A stretch of DNA of 64,000 nucleotides from Maylandia zebra (GCF_041146795.1 NC_135172.1:36689623-36753622), one strand, 5' to 3'; shown: positions 39,917 to 53,513, numbered from the stretch's first letter. Notes: generated by a model not told the origin, from the letters alone. Numbers and translations: made by a program.

Positions 39917-41517
39917 TTAGCCACCATTCCTGACCATGCTGACAAGAGAATCTGCATCTCCCTGGGGATCCAGGCCCAGCCTCTGGAGGTCCAGACCCAT
40001 GGCTACCAGCATCTGGAGCAAGGTAAGCTCCTGCTGGGTGGTCTTATCCACCAAAGTTGGGCAGGTGGGGTTACACTGTGGCCACTGACAGGAATCCACG
40101 AGGTGAAAAGGACATCCTTTAGCCGGGGTCCTGTTGTTACGTATTGCTTCCAGACTCCTGTCCCAGCATTGAAGGGCACGTGGCAGAGACGTGCCTCTAA
40201 CTTGAAAACTTGTCCAGTTACTTTAGGAACAACAAGAAGGAGAAGTTATGAATTAGAAATAAAGAAAGAAAAATGGGAAGGTTGTCAGAGTTAGTAATTA
40301 AGGACCAGAAAAGGGCAAATGGCAGGAAACTGTTTTACTTTAAGGTTTGCAACTGCAAGTGTTGCAGCATACAAAGCTACAAAAGACCTTGAACTTTCAG
40401 CTCCTGACTTTGATTGCACCCACTTCAGCATAACTAAGTATACTTATACAAGACTGCAATGACCCATCAATGTCCATGTGAACAACTAAATAATCTCTAT
40501 GTTAAAGTGGTACTGGGAGGCTAGAGAAAGTGTGAAGTGGCATTTGGTGACAATGTGGTTTGATGAACAAGCAAAACAAAAACAGCAGCATGAGCTCACT
40601 GGGTAGATATGACTGCTGGGGAGAAAAAACAAGGGTGCCAGGTGAACTTGAATATCCATTCTTACCTTTTGGTAATTAGTGTGTGGGAGAGACAGGACGG
40701 AGCAAATACAGCCCTAAAAGACACGCAAAGAGAGAGCATTTGTTAAAATCCATCTTGATTTATTTTTCAACTAGCTATAGTAAGATTTGAATCTAGTCAC
40801 TGCGTGATGACGACTTTTGACAGGAATGCATAGATGGCACAGAGAACGTCAAGGAACTGTTGGATGTTAACATAGAATTTGATTGTCTGCTGTTTTAAAT
40901 GGCTGGCAGTTCACTCAACAGTTACAGGCTTTGATATGTAAATGTACAAATGGAAAGTGGATAGTAGCTCACCACCACTGCTCTGCAAGCTCTATTACAT
41001 TTTGTTAAAGTCACCAATTCTATTTTAAAATATTTTTTTATAATTATAAATTGTAGATTGAATTGATTTCCTGATCTATTAAAACGAATGATTGTATTTG
41101 CCACTATCAATGGTCAAGAATATTAAAAGAAAACACTAAAAAGCAGTTCCGTGTTGTCGAAAGGGCTTAATTTCAATTTCAGGAAATGGCTGGAAATCAA
41201 TGAGTGCTAAACATACAGTTTTTATGTTCTGTTAATGTTAGTAATGTTTAGACGTCAATATATGATAAGTTCTACGGAACTTACGTAACATCTCTCAGGG
41301 AGTTTTTGAGCTCCAAGCCCAGGTTCTGTATGTACTGCCACTGCTCCTCAGACATGCTCTGTCCCCCTATATAGATGTTTTCCACCCTCAGCTGTTCCTC
41401 ATCAAACAGCCACTGTACAATAAACACAGGGGCTGTAGGGAAAATAACATTTAGTTGATCAAATCAGTAAATTCCATCAAGTCTATTAGTCACTTCCTGC
41501 CAGTTATTAAGCTGTAT

Positions 41518-41592
<75 letters not shown>

Positions 41593-44500
41593 GTCAGGAA
41601 CTACCTGAAGAGCTACGTAGGGTCTTTTGGATTTATGTTCACCGCCATGTTCGTGATCTTTTTTTTTTTTCTGTGTGTACAATTTCATAAGATCTGCAGG
41701 TTTTTGCGCTGGCCTCAGTTGGTGATTAAATTTGTTATTTAGACCAGTCTCTAAAAAGTTTTTATATTTAACAGCCAAAATGAAAAAATCCACCAGTTAA
41801 ACATACTGTTACTAGCCACACTGGCCCCCTTTTCAATGATTACAGTGAATACAACTCAGAATGTCATGATCTAAAAGTTTACGCACCAGCGTAGCAGTTA
41901 GAGTTTCAAGATTTACATAGAAAATCTCTTTTCTTTAATTTCAGACCCTGATTTGGAGATTTTGACTAAACGTGCTTTTATATGCTTTGCTGATTTAGCA
42001 ACTTTAAAATTCCATATATGTGACAATAAAGATCTTAAAAGTTTGCATCGAGGGCTATAATATTCAGAAGGCCTCTAAAAAAATGATGCAGTCCAGATGA
42101 ACTTACATTGGCTTATCATGTCATCAGCGTGGGAATCAGTCTGTTCACTGATTGAGTGAAGGAAATTCACAGTTCTAATATGTCAGTGCTCATTATTTCT
42201 GAACTGCTCAAGTCATGTCATATGGTGTGCATTTAAATTTAAAACATCATCATAAACAAAGACACCAGTCAACACTCACACGTCAAAGTAGAGTATAGTC
42301 TATGACCGAAGAAGCACTTCCACTCCTCCCCTCTTTTAAAGAGCTGCCGACATCTGTCAGGAACAACCCCATTCCACAGCCTGAGATAATAATGCACAGT
42401 TAATCAATAAAATTCACGAATAATATGATTTCCAAATCCTACATCGGGCATAGGAAGAGATCTAAATATTGTCTTCACCTGAGTCCAATCTTGATAGCAT
42501 CCTCAGGTGAGCAGGAAACTGTCTCAGGGCAGTTTGGTGATCTTTGCTGCTTGCTCTCCAGAAACCAGCCTGAGTCCACGAGGCCTCGGACCTGAGCTTC
42601 TGCACCAAGCTGCTGGAGCTGACTGGCCACCCTCTCAATGTTGAGCAAAACACCTGTTCCACCAGCGCTGCAGGGGAGCCAAGAAAATGAATAAATAGTT
42701 TGGCTTTGAGGGTGACATTTTTGTTTAGGATATCAAACTGACAGTGCATGCCAGCTCATAACGGGAAAGTAAACATTTAGCAGGTTTTACATTCAGTTGA
42801 TCCTGTTTTAGGGCCCAGGGACGTCTCAAGAACCATGCTGCTAACCTGGGAGGAATGTGCACCATTACTGGGCAAGGCCCTTTAATAAACATTATGTCAC
42901 TGATCACAGTTGACTGTAAACATCTTCATTGTTGACAAGAGGATGCACCCAAAATAGGACTTTAATGGTAGATATGGAGACGGTCCAGATGGTACAGAGA
43001 CTCTTGTCCATCAGAGCACAATAAAACAAACTCACCTGCTACCAGACAGCATGACAACCTTGGCCTGCTTGATTCCTTTAGGGATGAGATCTTTGATGAC
43101 CTCACGGATGATTAGGGATCCCATGAAGTTATATTCAGCTGATAGTGAAGACAAGTATGACAAGATTTTTATTCTCTAATTAACTGAACATTTAGAGAAT
43201 ACATGTTTTCTTGTATCCAAAGGAGCTACGGTTACCTTATTGTAAAAGATTTGAGGAAACTTACTTGCATTTGTATTCCTATCTCTGACTTTGTCCCTGC
43301 CTTGTCTTGGCCTGGAAGGGGGTGTTGGTGCAGGCCCAGTGCCGCTCCACACATCACTGGAACAGTAAGGGATGAATCTGCCATAAAGAAGACAATCACA
43401 TTTGTTAGACTAAAGCTGGAGGCCCTGAAGTTGGTTTCTTCCCTCCCCCATAAAAATCACCTCAGGCTGGAGCTGACAACTTCTGTCATATATCAGAAAG
43501 TGGCAAATCTCTATTTTGATCACACAGCCTGCATGTTGCTGAATTTCAGAAACGAAACTTTATCATTAAAGATTAAAATTGCTTGCATGGATGAAAGCGG
43601 AAAGTTAAAAATATCACCCAAAACACTACACGCATATGCCAGTTCACCACGCAGTATATATCCTGCTGTGCCACCAGACTTTTCAGACGTTTCTTTCCTC
43701 AGGCTGTGCGATCACTAAAGTCATCCTCGACATTTCAACATAAAAAACAATCTTCAAAAGAAAGAAAGAAAGGGAAAAGAAAACAAAATAAATTATTTAT
43801 TCGTCATTAATCGGTGATACAGTTTTGTTGTTGTGCTGCATAATTAAGTAATCTTGTCTGACATAAAAAGGGTCACTGAAAGTGTTGCACGCACAAGGAA
43901 TTGTGTTTTCAATCCTTTTTAAGTCAAGCATATTACCAGCTGCATTAAGAAGATATGTTTGCTGAATCCCTGATTATGCAACCTTTTTGTTGTTGTTGTT
44001 TTTCGATACAATCATTTTAGGAACTGTAACATTAGACACTTTATCCAACGTTTCACACACAAAAAAATCACCTAAAACAGCTTCAGGAAGCGACCTTACA
44101 GCTAAAAACAAGTTTTTTTTATAGCATTTCTCAGATTAGTGCACAGAAAAAAATGCACATTTATGTGTTAATTTAAGTTAATTTAATTTAATATAGCTGT
44201 TTTCAGTTTTGGCCTGGATGTTTACAGATATTTGTGAATATTTATTCAGCATATTTTTTCTCAATGTAAGTAATGGTAAATGGCCTGTATTTGTATAGCA
44301 CTTTACTAGTCCCTAAGGACCCCAAACCGCTTTACACAACCAGTCATCCACCCATTCACACACACATTCACACACTGGTGATGGCAAGCTACAATGTAGC
44401 CACAGCTGCCCTGGGGCGCACTGACAGAGGCGAGGCTGCCGAACACTGATGCCACCGGGCCCTCTGACCACCACCAGTAGGCAACGGGTGAAGTGTCTTG

Positions 44501-46400
44501 CCCAAGGACACACGATGAACTGGAGAAATTTTATGACATCCAATAAAAACATCTATAACTTTTCTCCTTTAAAGAATGAGTAAAGAATCCATAGAAAATA
44601 CACATACTCAGTAGCACTTACACGCAGAAAACCTTAGTTTTAGTCCAATTTTTTTAATTTTCGAAGGTTTTTACAAAGACATTCTTTATAAATGTTACCA
44701 ATTATATCTTGATTTACTGAATATTCTTCCCTAAAAATTATTTTTCTGTCAAGAGGGTTTCAATATATATAAAGTGACAGAAGATCTTGATGTAAAAACA
44801 TTTCATTCTGATGTACAAACATGTGTTTATGAAGTGTCTATTTAGTAAGATAACACTTCATTTACATATTCAAACATCAAAGTTCAGAAAATTTATAATA
44901 CAAAAAAATAACAATCTTCATATTTGTAAGTTGAATGTTTAATCCTACTCCCCTGCAGTGTCTCCCATTATGTACACAAATTAATTAATACAACAACTAT
45001 GGGAACAAAGAAAAAGTTGTCTTTATACACCTTCATTAACCGCAAAAATACAAAGCACATCTATGCAGGTACTTACACAATATTTGTGTTATGCCAGTGT
45101 GGGTTGTCCTCAGCTTTAGAAGATAATATTCCACTTCCTGTAAATCCAACAATCGCTCATTAAACAGATGTCCACTTGCCTCACTAGTCAAAGAAAGCAA
45201 CTCTGTGGAAACGTCTATGAAAGGCATTCTGAAACACTGTCGGCTGACTAACCTCTTTTAGTTTCAGGCCACCCCGATGAGCTCATTAGTCGGGGGATAT
45301 TTTGGTACCTGTAATCACAGGTCTCTCTGCTGTAGCAGCACCAGCCACCTAAATATAATAGACACTAATATTAGACATTCACATCCAAGATAGGGACACC
45401 CTTGTTAGCCCATCACACAGGCCTGTGAGGAATGGTGAAAGCAATGGTTGCACCTGCAGGCTGCTACACTAACATGACCATAGTATGCATTAACTGTATT
45501 ATTATGGGGTCTTTACCTTACAATATAAAGCAGCTTGAGACAATTGTTGTTGTGATTTGGTGTTATATAAATAAAATTGAAAAAAGATAATAATAACAAT
45601 AATAATTCACAGTTGAGCAAAAGACTAGAATGATCTCTTTAATTTACAAACTGTCAGCATGCAGATTGCTCATTTTTGCTGATTTGTCACTCAGTAACAT
45701 GCAGGAAAATGTTCAATATCAGAGTACAAGTAAATTTGGAAGACACTCCCCCGGTGTTAACCTCAATTCAAGTCTGTGACACGCAGCAACCAAAAAAGTT
45801 GACAGGACAAGATGACATCCACATTAAGATTCCAATGAGCGGGTGTCACGCTAAAACAAACTGACCTTAGGGGACTAAATTAACCATATGGGGTTTTAAA
45901 TACTCACCTTCCAGAAATAACAACCATCGGCGGCTTCCTCTGAATTCCTTTAGGTAAAACCTGTAGAACAAATGAATGAGCATGAGGAGAAACAGAAGAT
46001 AAACCATCTTTGTAAAATCACTGACTCAATCAGGAAACAGACATTAAAGAGCAAAAACAACCAGAACTTCTCACCCAGCTACTGTCCCATCATTACATGT
46101 AACTTGTGTGTTTGTGAGGTAGTGCAGCCTCATATCATCTGTCTGTTGTCCAGCTCCACGAGTCCCTGCAGCACCTTCCTGTCTTGATTCGGCTGAGCCT
46201 CCGGTGTTTCTGGAGGTGCTTCCAGTTCTTCCAGTGCTTCCTGAAGTAACATCAGCTGCGGAGGCAGACTGGCCAGCATCACCTTGTTGGATCCCACTAG
46301 ACTTCTTTGTGGACTTTCCAGTAGCTTTAGCATTACGGTTGTTCTGACACCACAGTCCCCCAAGCAAGAGCAAGAAAACAAATGGACCCAGTATCTTCAT
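39917..46400 (-). CDS. notum2: Notum-family palmitoleoyl-protein carboxylesterase (notum2-like), eleven coding exons
   Basis: Secreted alpha/beta-hydrolase whose known role is to remove palmitoleate from Wnt ligands. Exons in transcript order: 46075-46400, 45908-45960, 45253-45348, 45077-45137, 43265-43377, 43036-43138, 42479-42667, 42280-42380, 41285-41432, 40666-40713, 39917-40220. All joins keep frame and give 513 aa plus TAA (human NOTUM is about 496). Residues 1-19 form a signal peptide ([15 protein letters not shown]). Residues about 20-88 are Gly/Ser/Thr/Arg low complexity. The core follows: [86 protein letters not shown]. The inferred catalytic triad is Ser251, Asp358 and His407, spaced as in human NOTUM. 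Compared with human NOTUM it lacks the YPCSAQ-type N-terminal segment, lacks the NTS sequon and has a Pro/Arg-rich insert at about residues 193-215. These differences favour notum2 over notum1a/1b; the paralogue is inference. Confidence 0.93.
41519..41591. repeat. (CA)n microsatellite in a Notum-family intron
   Basis: About 72 bp of perfect CA repeats, about 90 bp upstream of the coding exon at 41285-41432 in transcript sense. Confidence 0.98.
44272..44545. repeat. Abundant percomorph interspersed repeat (ggtaaatggcctgtatttgt type)
   Basis: Contains gtaaatggcctgtatttgta, actagtccctaaggacccca, ccattcacacacacattcac and cttgcccaaggacacacgat in order. I recognise it as a very common fish repeat with a conserved core; name and class not determined. 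It lies in the large Notum-family intron between 43377 and 45077. Confidence 0.6.
45480..45592 (-). repeat. Abundant fish interspersed repeat, copy 3 (partial)
   Basis: Reverse complement begins near ttcaattttatttatataac and carries caaatcacaacaacaattg, then ttgtaaggtaaagacccc, the 5' part of the copy at 665-930. It lies within a Notum-family intron. Confidence 0.65.
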
Positions 46401-46493
46401 ATCTGAGGCAACATAAAAAATTAGGGACATGCTGATTAATTCATGCAAAACATGAGAAATCTTCAAAAACTTTCCAACTTGCAAATACTTTAC

Positions 46494-46700
46494 CTTTCAA
46501 AGAAGAATCAGTTTTGAAGATTGCTGCAATGAACCCCTCACCCCAAGGGTCAGGCAGATAACTGGTTCTGCTGGAGAGAGAGACTGGTGAGACATTCAGT
46601 GCACTGTGACAAGGTGCGAGAGGAGGGTCCTAGTCATGAGTAAGTGATGAAGTCTTGACCAGGTTTTGATGAAGGCTGCAAATCAGCGACGACCTTTATA
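46494..46700 (-). promoter_or_regulatory. notum2: Putative Notum-family promoter and non-coding first exon
   Basis: A minus-strand TATAAA lies at 46695-46700. About 170 nt further along the transcript a strong AAAG|GTAAAG donor closes at 46494, and a matching acceptor (tgttgcctcag) ends at 46403, two bases before the ATG. This predicts a short 5' UTR exon of roughly 46494-46670 and a 91-bp intron. Inferred from motifs only. Confidence 0.45.
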
Positions 46701-47444
46701 GTGCCACCATATGGATCAGATTTCCTCCCATTTTCTCTTGCAGCTCCTCTCAGGCCCTGAGATCATCTGGTGACGACACACCGCAAGGGGAGGTACTGGA
46801 TGGTTAGTGGTGAGGAGAAAAGATAACACACGCATCTCTTCAACATATTTCAATTCTTTGCACACACCCACCTTCAAGCACTTTCCCAGCTGACCGTACC
46901 TCATGCACAAGTTCTTTTTACCCCTAACCTCCTTCTTCTCCCCCCTCCATCCGCTGCTGATTGCCATTTTTTTTTCTTATTTAAACATCTACATGGTCAG
47001 CATGACCGCACAGTCGCTTTGCATGGAATGTGACCCAGAGGTCATTCGAGCGCCCACCTCAAACATTTTCTGACATGGGAATCAGTCGTACCGTAAGGTT
47101 CCCGCATGGTCAACAGTCTCAAAGCACAGGTGGAGGAGACTCTTCTTGGTTGTAGCACCATACGCATTATGCATTGCCTCATTCTTTTAAGTACGCTCAG
47201 TTTTACAAGAATAACAGATATCTAACAATTTATTTACTGGGGTAAAGTCATTACATAACTAATATAAAGTATAGGAGCGTGGTTTAGTCCTTTTCAAAGG
47301 CACATTAACAGAAAAACATATTATAATTAAAGAATAATAGCTTCTGTTCCTTTACTTCATTTAATAAAATCATTAGTGTTATTAAAGAACTTAAGATAAA
47401 AGGTCAGGCCTTTGCAGCACACAAATTATTCTTTGTAAAAAAAT

Positions 47445-47479
47445 TGGTGGTGGTGGTGGTGGGGGGGGGGGGGGGGGGG
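47445..47479. repeat. (GGT)n plus poly-G tract
   Basis: Several ggt units lead into 19 consecutive G. G-rich single-strand structure is possible. Confidence 0.95.
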
Positions 47480-47929
47480 AGATTAAGGCCTTCTACTTAT
47501 CAAAATCCCCATTAAGATAATTCTTTGGAGCTTATTATGTCATTAGACAATCTGACTATTTAAGCATATTATTTTTATTAACTCAAATGCAGGAAGATTT
47601 GTAAATTCCTCGCACAATTTTCAGTTCAGTTTAATTTTCAAGCACTTTATGCAGATGATACCACTTAACACTTAACAGCTCCACTGTAAGACTTAATTTT
47701 AACTATCCTACCATATTTCTGTGATCTACAGACGCTGATTACAATTAAAGGAGGACTGCTGAAGCAGTTTTATATACTCTAACCTCCTTTTGGTTCTTGT
47801 CTTGGGCTAATCACTCAAGCTAAAAAAGTTCAGCGATTTCTATCCTGCAGAATTAAAGGTTTTGTGCACTGATGGTAACTTTACCCACAGCTTTGCAGAC
47901 TTCTGTTTGTCAGGTTAAGTTAGTTTGCC

Positions 47930-48180
47930 TTTGGTGATGAAAGCGACAGAGTATTTGAAACTGATCTGTAGCTGTCGCCCCTGGGATGGCTGCAGGGTGA
48001 CGTACCACCGATCACTAAGGATCACGAGCCCCAGAGCTCTAAAATTCTCATCAATGAAATGCACACCATCCCAGAGTGTCAATCAAAGCAAATAATGATC
48101 GCTTGGAAGGCCAGTGGCTACACAAGGCAGCACAGGGCTGTATAGGGTAGTCTGGGCTGAAAAGACTGCAGGGTGCACAT
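47930..48180. promoter_or_regulatory. Candidate conserved non-coding element upstream of the Notum-family gene
   Basis: GC-balanced, repeat-free stretch about 1.3-1.5 kb upstream of the predicted promoter (gtcgcccctgggatggctgc, aaataatgatcgcttggaag). Open reading exists only in short pieces on either strand. Enhancer role is speculative. Confidence 0.25.
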
Positions 48181-49599
48181 TTCAGAATGATAAAGCAAAG
48201 AAGAGAAAAATAAATACATTATGCCAAAGGCAAATTGACATCTCTATTGGAAAACTGTACAAACAGAAAACAGCACACTTACAATCAATGTAAAATAGCA
48301 ACTAGATGCTTTTGGAATGATTTAAATCTTAAAGGTTCATCCTGTATATAAACATTTCTATCAGGATACAGCCACATGTCTGAATGCATTCTGGATGTAC
48401 ATATGATACAATGATATAATATGTTGTCTGCAATAATCACCCAACCATTTAAAGACTTACAAACAAAGCAGACAGTTTTCCTTGGGTTTGTCTTATTGCT
48501 TTGGCATGAAAAATGGTATTTTGTCTCATTTTCAAGCACCTCGTTCTATTTTATCTACTTTCAACTATGGCCAGAAACAAAACAAAGCTACTCAAAAATA
48601 TGTCTGAGATCGTATGTGCCTACACGCAATAAAAATGTAGCCTAAGGCCTATACCGAATTTGATCTACCGAGCTGAACAATTCTTCATTCCTTCAGTTGT
48701 CTTGAAGCATGCACACCACCATCTGTCTTCCCAGAAATCAATGCAACAATCTGTTTAACAGATACCTCAAATAGCTAAAAAACGAAAGAAGTTGCTGTAA
48801 ATCTATCACCATTTCGCGAGAATGTCACGAACAGAGAGATGGCATTGCTGCTATTTTGTTATTCTTTCATATGGGATTGGACAGAGTGATACGTTTTTTA
48901 GTACAGGCCTCAGATCAGCGGATCAAAATGAATTTGTGCTCTAGATCTTGACTGATTCAACTCCCAGAGCATTTCAGTCTTGTCCCTTTGTAGCTTCTGC
49001 AGCAGACACTACCAGACCACCACAATCACACACTATGAGTGAGACCAGACATGCTTCTGGAGCCTATCATATGTGTATTTTTCCTTTGATAGACAAACAT
49101 TGTAGATAACACATAAGGGGCTTGTGTGACATGTTGAACTTCACCCTGACCGGGACAACAACTTGACCCCTTGTGCAGCATAGAAGGCATTCTTTTTCCC
49201 CTTGTGTTGTTATGTTTCACAGCGAGCCTCCAAGGTCAGGATACCTCAGGCTTCGGGTGGTCCGGGCACTTTGTCTACTGTGCATGTGTGTCATCACCAA
49301 CCACAAGAGCTGAGGGCTCAGCCATGAGCGAGAATATTTGACGGCTGATAACTTCAAAGAACAACGATCCAGGGACGGCTGTCGTGATCTAAATTCCATT
49401 GCTTACACTAAAGCACAGAAAGGTTGCGACCCACGCGTAACAAGTATAAAATCCAGCCCTCCAACTTTTACAGTAAACCTTTTTCTTTAGAATAATTAAA
49501 ACTCTCATGGGCTGCATCAATACACCAGCAAAACTTTAAATAAGTTTATGATCCAAACCTAATCGTAGCTTGAAGCCTCCTTTTCACGTTGCATGTAAT

Positions 49600-49850
49600 C
49601 TGAAAATCTGCAAGAGCATCACTTGTTGTCACCAGCAGTGGAGGGCATAGCTGGACATCGAGGGCCATGATTAATAGGTGATAAGAGTGGCATCTTTACA
49701 AGCGACACGAAAACGAGCCTCAGGCAAGAGATATGAGACTTGGCCAGAGCACTACTGCCAGAGCTCTCCATTCAATCAGTGAGGATGACAGAAAGAGCCT
49801 TAGCGGGATCGGTGTAAAGCGCTGAGCCACTGCAGGAGGCTAGCAGGTGG
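49600..49850. promoter_or_regulatory. Candidate conserved non-coding element
   Basis: Unique, compositionally even sequence with gattaataggtgataagagt and cttagcgggatcggtg. No coding frame or repeat family recognised. Based on texture only. Confidence 0.2.
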
Positions 49851-50863
49851 GGTGGGAAAAACTATTACTTAAACCAGGTGTTAAGAGGCCTTGCACGGTA
49901 ACCTTCTGCAAGCTGCTTATGCATCACAGTAAATTGAGGAGGGTAAGCAGCAGCAATACAAGTTGTTGAATTCTGGGGGATGGGGGTGTAATGTAACATA
50001 CAGAAAAGGATAGATGACTAATGAATAAGTCTTGTTTGCTTTGACACACTGCAGCTCATTCTGCTGATCCCTTCACAGCCAACTATGTTCTGTGTGCACT
50101 TTATTCCGATTTCAGACACAACTTCATCCAAGTAAGTTCCTTGAATTCCACAAGGAAAATTTTGATGTACAAAGGGCAAACGGAGATCAGAACACTAAAA
50201 GCTTCACATCATGAAAGCATATTGCAGATTTGTATTACTGAAGTTCATACTGATGTTGCACAGCTTGCACACGTTCTGTTTTTCCCTGAACAATTTAAAT
50301 CAGTGGAGGTACAATTATTATTTTTATGGACTTTTACACTTTCTAAATATTCTTTTAGATTTGCATTAATTGCTGAAGATGTTTTAAATATCATATACAA
50401 AGTAAATACTAAAATAAAGCGACGTGCTGGTAAGTTCATACTCAGGGCTGAAAAATGAAGTCAATATAGACATTACAAAAAGAATACAGTTAACAGTTCC
50501 TAGAATGACCACTTAAAGTTAGCTGCAAGAGCAACCCGTCCCCACCACCCCCACGTAAAATTCAAAAACTGTATAGGAAAGTCCAATGTAGACTCTACAT
50601 CTAAAAGGTGAACCCAAAAGTTTAACCTGTTCTTTCTAATAGCCGGCAAAAGCAGACCCTTCTGGTTCAATTCAGACTGTGGCTGTGAGAAAATGATCAT
50701 TTTGTAATTATGATTTCTGATGTTAGTCAGAAAGGACAATAAAGAAGGTCATGCTTTATGGTGTGTCTTTTGTAAGGTAGCGATTAACCAGACCTTATGC
50801 ATTCACACTTTTGTTCAACACATTCAGCTTCACTAATACCAAGACGGCGAGAGCCAAAAGTGG

Positions 50864-50935
50864 ATCTACCGGTGGTGGAGTGATTAGCACGTTGACTGAC
50901 AGAAAGAAGGTTCTGGGTTTGAACTCTTACCTCGA
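50864..50935 (+). repeat. tRNA-like fish repeat fragment, diverged
   Basis: gtggtggagtgattagcacg followed by aaggttctgggtttgaactc resembles the A-box/B-box-like core of a common fish repeat (ggtggttagcac...gggttcgaatc). The same core, in reverse, occurs at about 62620-62705. Confidence 0.5.
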
Positions 50936-51940
50936 CCTTTCTTTAAGCCTTTCAGTGCAAATATATGTATGCATGTTAATTGGTGATTGTCTGTTCTTGG
51001 CAATAGATTGCAAAATTGCTGTATGAATGTACACTTTATATATAACTTGTAATCTACAGCCCTTTGAATGGTCAGTAAGGCTGATAAAGCATCATAGAAA
51101 TGTGAGTATCCATGACATATAGCTACAGTCTATAGTTACATAGACATATTTACAGACTTTTTAAGCCATGTTCTCCTTTTATAAAAGCAGGTTTTATAAC
51201 TCCTGGACTTGAAAACTATAAAGGCTAAAATTGTGCATTATCAGGGTTGTAGCCTCTCTGAGTGACAGGTGTTTGCAGGTTAAATCTGATTAGCCTGGTT
51301 GTCTGTTACCACCACAGCTGATTTGAAACAGGTTTGGTTTGGTGACTTTTGGCAGATTTTTAATGCAAATACTTTGGTTTTAGCACTAATTAGCAGCTGT
51401 GAATGCACCTATCTAAATAAGATAGCTAGCATTAGCTGTTCACTTAGCACTGCTCTCTCATCCAAATATGGTCACCTCTGGTGACAAGGAAGACATGATG
51501 AAAAGGCCCTAATGCAAATTTCAATTATTGAAAATGGACATACACAAATAAGTGGCTGAAGTCACAGTGGCTACGCCCATTTACATTTATATACAATTAT
51601 TTATAGCTTTAATTACTGACTTTACACTATGCAGTTCAATGGCTTTGCTCGTGTCTTACCTAAGTGGGGCACTGGTTCTGATAGAAGGATGGTTGTGTTG
51701 GTGCGGGACAGGGAGGGTGTCAAGCTGCGCTAGAGTCAATAGCTTTAAGCATCTTTGGAGCTCATGACATAGTGGAGCAGCAGCGTGGCCTTGGAGTCAT
51801 GCTGGATGAGCCACCATGCCTGTCAGTATATTGATTGATACCAGTGGAGGGGTCACGCCATGCTCAACTCCGCACTCAACAATAAGTCCTTCACACAAGT
51901 CCTACAACTTCATCAACAAACTATCACACTACCCCACGTG

Positions 51941-51971
51941 TAGGTCCCATCTGAAAAGAAGATGGGACCTA
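51941..51971. repeat. Perfect 12-bp stem hairpin
   Basis: taggtcccatct and agatgggaccta flank the 7-nt loop gaaaaga. No T-run follows, and no function is assigned. Confidence 0.6.
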
Positions 51972-53239
51972 GATGTCCATTTTGATGTCCATTTTCCATT
52001 GATTCAAATACATTTCAGTTAAATAAAATAGTTCTTATTAAAGAAATCATATATTTCTTATTAAAGAAATCATATATTTTATACCACAATGAAAAGGGAT
52101 CATTCGGTGCATCCCTAATTAAAATTCCAAAAGAATTCATCTACTATAGTTTAGGATTCTCTGTGGATGCTAAAGAGAAAGGGAGACATGTAAAAAGGGT
52201 TTAAAGGTATGTGCCCCAGAAATCAGTTTTCCAGCTGAGGATTTTGGTTTTATTTGCAAAGATCATGATGAAGCAGTTAAATCACAAAAACAGCATAGTA
52301 TTATGTTCATACTGATTCTACAGTCATGCATATATATACAAAATATTCTGCCAATTCATGAATCATATGCACTTAGCAATATTACTGGAAATGCTATAGG
52401 GATGTCAAAACAATCCATTTCATTTTTGTTGAAGGGTCTCTGCTGAACTTACATTTTACATGAAACGTTGCTTGATAGCCAGTTTTCATACTTACTGTCT
52501 GATTCGGTGGATTTGACAGAACGAAAGATTTGTTGCACTCACAGACACAAATAGATCTATACTCCAGACTTAACTTCACCTAAAAGTTCTTTGATGTTGC
52601 AGTTCTATATACTGAAAATCATTCTGAAATGTATGTGGTTGAATATGGATAACAGTTTTTCGATATGAATTAAAGAATTTTAGGTTTTGCTCAGTTTAAC
52701 CTTCCTAGAAGACTGACCTTGATGTGTTTTTCTCTCACCAAAGCCGTTGGTGGTTGGCACTGCACGGCAGGCCATAAATCACAAATTCCAGCTTCCAGTG
52801 ATGTCAGTCCTTTGCATCTTGTGTTGTCACTTCACAGTGTGAAGATGTGAACACGTGGTCACTCTTTCACGCCACACACCCCTCAGTAACCCAAAAGATT
52901 TCCAATATGTTTAGGCATTTCGATGCATTTGTACATACACATATGCACAGAGCACACTACACTCATTTACATGTCAATAAAAGGGTGGGGGAAAATGAAT
53001 GTGTTACAGATCAAACTAAAATTTACATAAGTTAGTCCCTCAATGCAGAACAGAGATCTAAAGCATATAGTAACATCACACCACAGGTATTTACTGTATG
53101 TGCAGACATACCCCAGAACAGTAAAATGTTTACTGTTTGCTATTTATAGAGCATGGCCGTTGACCTGGAAAACCAGATGTAGATGAAAAGCTCCACTGAC
53201 TCCTCTTGATTTATAAAACCCCCCAAAACTTCAGATGGA

Positions 53240-53460
53240 TGTAAATTTAAAATATATAAACAGAATGCAATGACTTGCAAATTATTTAAATCCTATATTT
53301 CTGTAAAAATAGTACAAAGGCACGACATTAAATGCTAAAAAATTTGATTTTATTTTTAGATATTAATGCAGCATTTTGAATTTGATGTAGCAACACATTT
53401 AAATAAAAAGTTATAGGCAACAAAAAACACATGAAACACGGTGAAACATCTCACATTTAA
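53240..53460. repeat. Decayed DNA-transposon-like interspersed repeat
   Basis: Words such as aatgcaatgacttgcaaatt and catttaaataaaaagttata resemble a widespread fish DNA repeat whose copies carry aatgatttgcaaatc. Diverged; ends not defined. Confidence 0.35.
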
Positions 53461-53513
53461 CTAGTAACAGGATAGTAACCTCACTAACCTGCAACTTCAG
53501 AGTTTTCAGAGTC

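Noticed and set aside
41455-41742. 95-codon and 109-codon open frames on both strands across a CA repeat
   Set aside because: They are kept open by the dinucleotide repeat (poly Thr-His or Cys-Val) and lie in a Notum-family intron.
43203-43718. 171-codon plus-strand frame
   Set aside because: Antisense to a Notum-family exon (43265-43377) and intron. The tail word cctcaggctgtgcgatcact recalls a LINE end, but similarity is too thin to call.
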